A DNA stretch of 64,000 nucleotides from Poindextera sp963706385 (GTDB lineage: Bacteria > Pseudomonadota > Alphaproteobacteria > Caulobacterales > Caulobacteraceae). Positions within the stretch are counted from its first letter, which is position 1, and every line of letters begins with the position of its first letter. Made by a program: the position numbers and the translations under genes. Of the stretch, positions 58,040 to 64,000 are shown piece by piece. Location of the stretch: positions 1,302,001 to 1,366,000 of the forward strand of contig OY970153.1 of NCBI GenBank assembly GCA_963706385.1, in the 5' to 3' direction. The notes under the pieces are model-generated. The model was not told where the DNA came from, did not search any database, and saw only the letters and a program-made list of their open reading frames with translations.

Positions 58040-59863
58040 ATGAATATGCCGGTCAAGCCCACGGGCTTTCCACTGCCGAGCTCGATGAAGGTGGTCCCTG
58101 GCACCGAGCGGGCCCAGGCGGCCCACGCCTACTATATGCAGTTCACCGAGGCGGACGACGATCGTTTCTGGTTCTACAACTCGATGCACTTCCCCGAGCC
58201 GATGTATCACTTCGACATGGTGACCGGCGAAGCGGCCTATTGTGCGCTGGGCTCGTCGAACACCCGGGTGCAATGCCTGCCGACCACGCTTGGAATCGAT
58301 CAGCGGGTCATCAACGGCCGGGTCTACATCGGCGGCAACGCGGTCACCGACCCCGTCGAAATCGCCCGCCGCACCGAAGAGTTCCAGAAGCGCGCCTTCT
58401 ACTATTACGCCAACTGGGAGCGGCTCTACGACCAGTGGAAGGACAAAATGCGCGCCCTGATCAAGGACGCCCAGGCCCTGCCGTCGCCCTCCCTGCCCGA
58501 GTTCGAGCCGCTGGAGAACGTCCATGCCGGACGCGGCATCGCCGCCAACCACTGGTTGCTCGACACCTACCAGAAGACCCTCGAGGGGTACTTTCGGATG
58601 TGGCATCACCACTTCGAATTCCTGCTCCTGGGGTATGGCGCCTATCTGACCTTCTTCGACTTTTGCAAGAAGGCCTTTCCCGAGATCACCGACCAGACCA
58701 TCGCGCGCATGGTCGCGGGGATGGAGGCGGAGATCTTCCGCCCCGACGACGAGCTCAAGCGCCTGGCCCGCCGCGCCGTGGAGCTCGGCGTCGAGGGCAA
58801 GTTCCAGGACGGCGTGTCGGTCGATGACGTGCTGAGGTCCCTCGAGCAGATGGGCCAGCCGGGCCGCGATTGGCTGTCGGAGCTCGAGACATCCCGCAAT
58901 CCGTGGTTCAACGTCAACGTCGGCGACGGTTTCTACCACTATCACCGCTCGTGGAACGACGACCTGTCGCTGCCCTTCTCGGCCCTGCCGGGCTATGTCC
59001 AGAAGGTGAAGGCCGGCGAAAGCCTGGAGCGGCCGATCAATCAGCTCCTCGCCGAGCGCAAGCAGCTGATCGAGGACTATCGGGAGCTGCTGTCGACCGA
59101 CGAGGAACGCGCCGCTTACGACCAGATGATCACCCTGACCCACCGGGTGTTCCCCTATGTCGAGGGCCACAAGTTTTACTGCGAACACTGGTACACGAAT
59201 CTGTTCTTCAACAAGATCAGGGAGTTCGGCGCGCTGCTTGCCGACAACGGCTTCTTCGGCGACGCCGAGGACGTGTTCCACCTGACCCACTACGAAGTTG
59301 AGGCGGCGATCATCGACCTGATGACCTCCTGGTCCAACGGCTCGCCCCCGCGCGGCCCGAGCTACTGGCCGCCGATCGTCGCCGAGCGCAAGGCGGCGAT
59401 CATCGAGTGGGGCAAGCACGAGACTCCGCCGGCCCTCGGCCCGGTGCCGGACGTCATCGACGATCCCGCCATCGTCATGCTCTGGGGCATCACGCGCGAG
59501 AATCTCGACGTCTGGCTGACCGCCGGCAGCGGCGGCGACTCCAACGAGATCCGCGGCTTCGCCGCCTCCAACGGGGTGGTCGAGGGCACCGCGCGGGTGG
59601 TCAAGTCGGTACAGGAGATCGGCCGGCTCAAGCAGGGCGACATCCTGGTCTGCCAGGTCACCAACCCGACCTGGGCCCCGATCTTCCAGAAGATCTCCGC
59701 GGCGGTCTCGGATATTGGCGGATCGATGAGCCACGCCGCCATCGTGGCGCGCGAGTATGGCCTGCCCGCGGTGGTCGGCACGGGCACGGCGACCTCCAAG
59801 ATCAAGGACGGTCAGCGCATCCGGGTCGACGGCGGACGCGGCGTCGTGACCCTCCTGGACTAG
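58040..59863 (+). CDS. Aryl-ketone/phenol phosphotransferase, phosphohistidine subunit (phenylphosphate synthase A / HpeH / AcvA-like)
   Basis: 607 aa. A long helical N-terminal region is followed by a C-terminal PEP-utilising mobile domain with the swivelling phospho-His, His565, in GGSMSHAAIVAREYGLPAVV. It lacks the C-terminal PEP/pyruvate barrel of PEP synthase. About 70 kDa with a ~40 kDa ATP-grasp partner is the layout of Thauera phenylphosphate synthase. It is also the layout of the kinases that phosphorylate 4-hydroxyacetophenone and acetovanillone (HpeHI in Rhodococcus, AcvAB in Sphingobium). It is followed after 9 bp by the ATP-binding subunit. Confidence 0.85.
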   Translation: MNMPVKPTGFPLPSSMKVVPGTERAQAAHAYYMQFTEADDDRFWFYNSMHFPEPMYHFDMVTGEAAYCALGSSNTRVQCLPTTLGIDQRVINGRVYIGGNAVTDPVEIARRTEEFQKRAFYYYANWERLYDQWKDKMRALIKDAQALPSPSLPEFEPLENVHAGRGIAANHWLLDTYQKTLEGYFRMWHHHFEFLLLGYGAYLTFFDFCKKAFPEITDQTIARMVAGMEAEIFRPDDELKRLARRAVELGVEGKFQDGVSVDDVLRSLEQMGQPGRDWLSELETSRNPWFNVNVGDGFYHYHRSWNDDLSLPFSALPGYVQKVKAGESLERPINQLLAERKQLIEDYRELLSTDEERAAYDQMITLTHRVFPYVEGHKFYCEHWYTNLFFNKIREFGALLADNGFFGDAEDVFHLTHYEVEAAIIDLMTSWSNGSPPRGPSYWPPIVAERKAAIIEWGKHETPPALGPVPDVIDDPAIVMLWGITRENLDVWLTAGSGGDSNEIRGFAASNGVVEGTARVVKSVQEIGRLKQGDILVCQVTNPTWAPIFQKISAAVSDIGGSMSHAAIVAREYGLPAVVGTGTATSKIKDGQRIRVDGGRGVVTLLD

Positions 59864-59872
59864 AGGCCGCTC

Positions 59873-60925
59873 GTGCAATCATCGGACGTCATCGGTTGGT
59901 TCGCCGACATCGCCTTGGTCGACCGGCCCACAGTAGGCGGCAAGGGTGGCAGCCTCGGCGAGTTGACCCGCGCCGGGATCGCCGTGCCGTCGGGCTTCGT
60001 GGTCAAGACCGGAGCCTTCGAGCGCTTCGTCGACGCCTTGGAGCGCCAGTCCCCAGTGCGCGCGCAGGTCGAGGCGCTCGAACCGGACGACTTGGCCACG
60101 GTGACCGCCTGCTCGCAGGCGCTGCGGGCGCGGTTGGAAGCGGCCGCCCTGCCGGATGAACTGCGGGCGGAGATCGTCGGGGCCCATGCGGCCCTCTGCG
60201 GCGAGGACGGGTTTGGTCCCGTCGCGGTGCGCTCCTCGGCCACCACCGAAGACGCCGAGGACGCCAGCTTCGCCGGTCTGCAGGACACCTTTCTGTGGGT
60301 GAAGGGTTCGGAAGACGTCCTGCGCTTCATCCGCACCTGCTGGGCCAGCCTCTATTCGGTGGAGTCCATGGCCTATCGCCGCCGGCAAGGCCTGCCGGAG
60401 ACCGGGGTGCACATGGCGGTGGTGGTGCAGAGGATGGTGGACGCCCGCACCGCTGGGGTGATGTTCACCCGCAGCCCCCTCACCGGCGACCGTTCGGTGA
60501 TCACCATCGAAGGGGCTTGGGGCCTGGGGTCGGCAGTGGTCGGCGGCGAGGTGACGCCCGACCGGTGGGTGGTGGGCAAGATCACCGGCGAGGTCTCGGT
60601 GCGCGACATCTCCGACAAGCACATGCAACATCTGCCGCTCGCGGGCGGCGGCGTGGAAGAAGCGCCGGTCCCCGATGACCTGCGCAGGGCCGCCTGCCTG
60701 TCGGACGCGGAGCTGAGTCGGTTGAAGGATATCGGCCGCCAGGTCGAGCGCCACTACGGCCGCGCTCAGGACATCGAATGGGCGGTGGACCGGGAGTCCG
60801 GTCAGATCCTGCTGCTCCAGAGTCGGCCCGAAACGGTGTGGTCGATGAAGGATCAGGCCTCGGTGGCCAAGCCCAGCGACAATCCCCTGTCCCATGTCAT
60901 GAATGTGTTCGGAGGCCGTCGGTGA
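59873..60925 (+). CDS. Aryl-ketone/phenol phosphotransferase, ATP-grasp subunit (phenylphosphate synthase B / HpeI / AcvB-like)
   Basis: 350 aa, the N-terminal ATP-binding domain of PEP synthase alone: VGGKGGSLGELTRAGIAVPSGFVV, VAVRSSATTEDAEDASFAGLQDTFL, VVVQRMVDARTAGVMFTRSP, GAWGLGSAVVGGEVTPDRW, QDIEWAVD and LLLQSRPET. It phosphorylates the His of the partner subunit with ATP (giving AMP and Pi in this family). GTG start at 59873; the TGA overlaps the GTG start of the BCCP gene (GTGA), so kinase and carboxylase are translated together. Confidence 0.88.
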   Translation: MQSSDVIGWFADIALVDRPTVGGKGGSLGELTRAGIAVPSGFVVKTGAFERFVDALERQSPVRAQVEALEPDDLATVTACSQALRARLEAAALPDELRAEIVGAHAALCGEDGFGPVAVRSSATTEDAEDASFAGLQDTFLWVKGSEDVLRFIRTCWASLYSVESMAYRRRQGLPETGVHMAVVVQRMVDARTAGVMFTRSPLTGDRSVITIEGAWGLGSAVVGGEVTPDRWVVGKITGEVSVRDISDKHMQHLPLAGGGVEEAPVPDDLRRAACLSDAELSRLKDIGRQVERHYGRAQDIEWAVDRESGQILLLQSRPETVWSMKDQASVAKPSDNPLSHVMNVFGGRR

Positions 60926-61404
60926 GTCTCACCGCCAAGGATGTGTCCGAGATTTTGCGGCTCCTCGATGAGTCAAGTTTCGACGAGCTGTCGCTGGAGA
61001 TGGACGGGGTCAAGCTCGAACTCAGACGGGGAATGGCGTCCGATGCATTCCCTCGGGCCGCGAAGGCCGGAACGCGAGCGGCGCCCAGGCTCGAGCCCCC
61101 GCCGGCGGGGGAGAAGGCGCGGCCGCGCAAGACGCCGCGCCCCGGGCCGACCGATCGCGGCCTGATCGAGGTGCCCGCGCCCTTGCTGGGGCTGTTCTAC
61201 CGGGCCCCGAAGCCGGGCGAACCGCCGTTTGTGGAGGTGGGCTCGCAAGTCGAACCGGACACCGTCATCGGCATCATCGAGGTGATGAAGCTGATGAACT
61301 CGGTGCACGCCGGCGTGCGCGGCGAAGTGGTCGAGATTCCGGCGCAGAACGGGGCGCTGGTGGAGTTCGATGAAATCCTGATGCGCGTCCGCAAGGCCGG
61401 CTAG
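60922..61404 (+). CDS. Biotin carboxyl carrier protein (BCCP), copy 2
   Basis: 160 aa. N-terminal AccB-like helix (DVSEILRLLDESSFDELSLEMDG), Pro/Lys/Arg-rich linker, C-terminal biotinyl domain with the biotin Lys in IEVMKLMNSV. The core LGLFYRAPKPGEPPFVEVGS is shared with copy 1. GTG start coupled to the kinase stop. It presents carboxybiotin to the CT encoded from 62773. Confidence 0.9.
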   Translation: MSLTAKDVSEILRLLDESSFDELSLEMDGVKLELRRGMASDAFPRAAKAGTRAAPRLEPPPAGEKARPRKTPRPGPTDRGLIEVPAPLLGLFYRAPKPGEPPFVEVGSQVEPDTVIGIIEVMKLMNSVHAGVRGEVVEIPAQNGALVEFDEILMRVRKAG

Positions 61405-61407
61405 GCC

Positions 61408-62770
61408 ATGCTGATCCGTCGCATCCTGATCGCCAACCGCGGCGAGATCGCCGTGCGGATCATCCGCACCTGCCGCCAGCTCGGGATCGAGACGGTGCTG
61501 GCGGCCTCCAAGGCGGATCTGCGATTCGCTCGCGGCGAAGCTCGCCGACCGCACCCTGTGCATCGGACCGCCGCCTTCGGCGCAGAGCTATCTAATGGCT
61601 CAGACCATCGTCCAGGCGGCGCTGGGCTGCAACGCCGACGCCATCCATCCAGGCTACGGCTTTCTGTCGGAGAATCCGGTGCTAGCGCGCCTGTGCGAGG
61701 GTGAGGGGGTGATTTTCATCGGCCCCACCGCGACCCAGATCGAGTCCATCGGCGACAAGCTTCGCGCCCGCGCGGAGGCCGAGGCGGCCGGCGTGCCGGT
61801 GGCGCCCGGCGGTTCGGTGCGCACGCCCGAGGAAGCCATGGCGCTGGGCGCGGAGATTGGCGCGCCGCTGCTGGTCAAGGCGGTGGGCGGCGGCGGCGGT
61901 CGCGGCATGAAGCGCGTCGACCGTCTGGAGGACCTGCCCCAGGCGATGGACATGGCCTCGGCCGAGGCCGGCGCCGCCTTCGGGGACGAACGCGTCTATC
62001 TGGAACGCTTCGTCGCGCGCGGCCGGCACGTCGAGGTGCAGGTGCTGGGCGACGGGAAGCGGCTGATCCACCTGGGCGAACGGGACTGCTCGGTGCAGCG
62101 CCGTTACCAGAAGCTGATCGAGGAGACGCCGGCGCCGGGGCTGAGCGACGCCTTCCGCGCCCGCATTCATTCCGCGGCGGTGCAGTTCGCCGAGCGGCTC
62201 TCTTATCGAGGCGCGGGGACGGTCGAGTTCCTGGTCGACCTTGAGCGCGACGCTTTCTACTTCCTGGAGATGAACGCGCGCATTCAGGTGGAGCACCCGG
62301 TGACCGAGGCCGTCACGGGCGTTGATCTCGTCGCCGAACAGATCGCCGTGGCCGAAGGTCGAGAGTTGCGGCTCCGGCAGGAAGACGTCCGGATAAACGG
62401 CTGCGCGATCGAGTGCCGGATCAACGCGGAAGATCCCGCTCGGGACTTCCGCCCGAGCCCAGGAATCGTGCATGAGGCGCATTGGCCGTCCGCTCCGGAT
62501 GTTCGGGTCGACACGCACATCGTGTCCGGCGCCCGCATCCCGCCCTTCTACGATTCCCTGATGGCCAAGATCATCGCACACGGCCGGGATCGGGCCTCTG
62601 CGCTCCACCGGCTCAGGTCGGCGCTCGCGGAGACTCGCGTGGAAGGCGTCAAGACCAATCTGTCCTTCCACTCGGAAGTGCTCGCCGAGCCGGAGTTTTC
62701 AAAGGGCGGCGTCGATACGGGATACCTGTCCCGCTTCCTGGATCGACGATCCATCCCTTCAGAGATCTGA
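61408..62770 (+). pseudogene. Biotin carboxylase, copy 2, with a one-base frameshift
   Basis: Starts MLIRRILIANRGEIAVRIIR, but frame is lost after about 39 codons near 61525. Removing one T of the TT at 61525-61526 restores RSLAAKLADRTLCIGPPPSA and joins the rest (MAQTIVQAALGCNADAIHPG). The remainder is complete: AVGGGGGRGMKR, RHVEVQVLGD, EMNARIQVEHPVTEAVTG, INAEDPARDFRPSPG. If real, the shift removes the N-terminal Rossmann part and would disable this subunit, though copy 1 (17825-19162) could substitute. It may also be a sequence error. Confidence 0.85.
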
Positions 62771-62772
62771 TC

Positions 62773-64000
62773 ATGGCGGAAATCCAGCTTGTCGAAACGT
62801 CTCTCCGTGACGGTCAGCAATGCCTGTGGGCGGCGCTCGGGATCGACACGGCCAAGACGCTCACGATCGCGCCGGTGATGGAGCGCGTCGGGTTCAAGGC
62901 CATCGACTTCACGACCTCGACGCACATGGGCGTCGCCGTCCGCTACAAGCAGGAGGACCCCTGGGAGCGCATACGCCTAACCGCGAAGGCGATGCCCAAT
63001 ACGCCTCTGCAGTTCCTGTCGACGGGCTTTCGATTCATCTCATGGGAGACCGCCAGCCCCGAGTTCATGTCGCTGGCGTTCAAAACGCTCGCCAATAACG
63101 GCATCAGGCGCTTCGCCCTGGCCGATCCGATGAACGACGCGGACTCAAACGTTGTCTGTGCGCGCATGGCCAAGGCCGCCGGCGGCGAATATGTCGTGGG
63201 CGCGCTCGTCTTCACCTTGAGTCCCATCCACGACGACGCCCACTACGTGGAGGCCGCGCGCACGCTCGCCGCCAGCCCCGACATCGACGCCCTCTACATC
63301 AAGGATCCCGGGGGGCTTCTCACGCCGTTGCGCGCGAAGATATTGATTCCGGCGATCCTGGCGGTCATCGGCGACAAGCCGCTGGAGCTGCACTCCCACG
63401 GCACCATCGGCTTGGCGGAGCTGGTCTATCTGGATTCAGCCGAATACGGCGTCTCCGCCCTGCAGTGCGCCTCGGGCGCCGCCGCCGACGGGACATCCAA
63501 TCCGTTGTCCGAGCGGGTGGTGTCGAACCTCCGCGCCTTGGGCCATACCGTGGAGATCGACGACGACGCCCTGGCGGAGGTCAACCGATACTTCACCCGT
63601 CTCGCCGAGGCGGAGGGCTTTCCCGCGGGAAGGCCGCATGCGTTCGACGCGGCCTACCTCAATCACCAGCTGCCAGGCGGGATGGTCGGCACTATGCGCC
63701 GGCACCTCGCCGAGAGTCGGGTTGCGCACGCCGAAGGCGCGGTCATCGAGGAACTCGGCCGGGTGCGCAAGGAGCTTGGCTGGCCCATCGTCATGACCCC
63801 CTTCGCCCAGATTCTGATGACGCAGGCGGTGCTGAACGTCACCGGCAAAGAGCGTTACGGTGTGATCCCCGACGAACTGATCCGTTACGCGCTCGGCAGG
63901 TTCGGGCGTCCCAACCGGCCCATCGACCCGGACGTGATGGACCGGATCGAGTCCCTCCCCCGCACGCGTGAGCTCCGGGAGGAGCCGTCCATGGCGCCGC
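62773..64000 (+). CDS. Biotin-dependent carboxylase, carboxyltransferase subunit, copy 2 (3' end beyond window)
   Basis: At least 409 codons, open at the window end. MAEIQLVETSLRDGQQCLWA matches copy 1 (VDVSMRDGNQSLWGA) and carries the metal-binding RDG.Q motif. KAIDFTTSTHMGVAVRY, ALYIKDPGGLLTPL, LELHSHGTIGLAELVYL with metal histidines and PIVMTPFAQILMTQAVLNV are the CT-barrel segments. ATG at 62773, 2 bp after the BC stop. With the kinase genes upstream it forms a kinase-BCCP-BC-CT operon, the expected set for ATP-dependent carboxylation of phosphorylated acetophenones. Confidence 0.88.
   Translation, partial: MAEIQLVETSLRDGQQCLWAALGIDTAKTLTIAPVMERVGFKAIDFTTSTHMGVAVRYKQEDPWERIRLTAKAMPNTPLQFLSTGFRFISWETASPEFMSLAFKTLANNGIRRFALADPMNDADSNVVCARMAKAAGGEYVVGALVFTLSPIHDDAHYVEAARTLAASPDIDALYIKDPGGLLTPLRAKILIPAILAVIGDKPLELHSHGTIGLAELVYLDSAEYGVSALQCASGAAADGTSNPLSERVVSNLRALGHTVEIDDDALAEVNRYFTRLAEAEGFPAGRPHAFDAAYLNHQLPGGMVGTMRRHLAESRVAHAEGAVIEELGRVRKELGWPIVMTPFAQILMTQAVLNVTGKERYGVIPDELIRYALGRFGRPNRPIDPDVMDRIESLPRTRELREEPSMAP

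Noticed and set aside
57782..59878. Nearly 700-codon minus-strand frame opposite the kinase gene
   Set aside because: Mirror of a strongly coding plus-strand gene with a phospho-His motif; its translation has no recognisable motif.
58040..60925. PEP synthase or pyruvate phosphate dikinase split in two
   Set aside because: The C-terminal PEP/pyruvate-binding barrel is absent and the order is phospho-His subunit then ATP-grasp subunit, as in phenylphosphate synthase-type kinases.
61408..62770. Programmed ribosomal frameshifting in biotin carboxylase copy 2
   Set aside because: No slippery heptamer or stimulatory structure is evident at 61525, and the paralogue reads through in one frame; a plain indel is simpler.
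1..64000. CRISPR array, tRNA, rRNA, prophage or integron
   Set aside because: No regularly spaced repeats, no tRNA or rRNA-like sequence, and no phage structural, integrase or attC-like signals were recognised.

Overview
This window looks like chromosomal DNA from a high-GC alphaproteobacterium, most likely a Caulobacterales (Phenylobacterium/Caulobacter-like) or sphingomonad-type lignin degrader. The reasons are the GC-rich codon use, a TonB-dependent receptor with a typical proteobacterial signal and plug, LigM/LigA/LigB/LigC proteins that closely resemble those of Sphingobium sp. SYK-6, and many GTG/TTG starts and ATGA stop-start overlaps. No rRNA, tRNA, CRISPR array or prophage was seen. 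The genus is an inference.

Region 1 (0-9.4 kb) is a complete protocatechuate 4,5-cleavage operon on the minus strand: ligC, a small ORF, ligK, ligU, a 6PGDH-like/DUF1932 gene, ligJ, a DAACS transporter, ligI, ligA and ligB. A second, divergent ligAB pair converges on it. Region 2 (9.6-15.5 kb) is the one-carbon module that serves O-demethylation: a folD-folB fusion, metF, purU and ligM, with a divergent GntR regulator and a palindrome-rich control region. Region 3 (15.5-20.6 kb) is a biotin-dependent carboxylase (BCCP, biotin carboxylase, carboxyltransferase) with a HAD phosphatase and a divergent IclR regulator. This is the layout expected for the carboxylation/dephosphorylation half of the acetovanillone / 4-hydroxyacetophenone (Hpe/Acv) pathway.

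Region 4 (20.6-32.5 kb) holds two SDRs, a zinc alcohol dehydrogenase, a 2,4'-dihydroxyacetophenone-dioxygenase-like cupin, a frameshifted TonB receptor, an AraC regulator, and a MarR-linked operon (amidohydrolase, MDR reductase, VOC protein, MFS transporter). Region 5 (32.5-37 kb) is a hydroxycinnamate module (hydratase/lyase, vanillin dehydrogenase, MarR). Its divergent promoter was duplicated as a 206-bp direct repeat around an inserted secreted-protein gene. Region 6 (37-41.2 kb) is decayed accessory DNA: a hyuB remnant, a class III CoA-transferase, an isochorismatase stub, a secreted HNH protein, an IS110-family element and an IS1-like remnant.

Region 7 (41.2-49.7 kb) is a reactive-sulfur module (SQR, thioredoxin, DUF2892 protein, rhodanese, SqrR/BigR-like ArsR) that includes a complete TolC-MFP-RND pump. 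Region 8 (49.9-64 kb) holds an acetoacetyl-CoA-synthetase-like enzyme, an alpha/beta hydrolase, an IclR regulator, a MetE-like methyltransferase, a second ligM-like O-demethylase, a second dioxygenase-like cupin, an NTF2-like protein, and a phenylphosphate-synthase-like aryl kinase in two subunits. These are followed by a second BCCP-BC-CT carboxylase, whose BC gene carries a frameshift and whose CT gene runs off the window.

Read together, the window is a lignin-monomer funnel. Ferulate-type acids go to vanillin and vanillate. Acetophenones are phosphorylated, carboxylated and dephosphorylated, probably to aroylacetates that are then CoA-activated and cleaved. Alternatively, alpha-hydroxyacetophenones may be split by the cupins. 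Vanillate is demethylated to protocatechuate with methyl-THF recycling, and the ring is opened through the 4,5-cleavage pathway to pyruvate and oxaloacetate.
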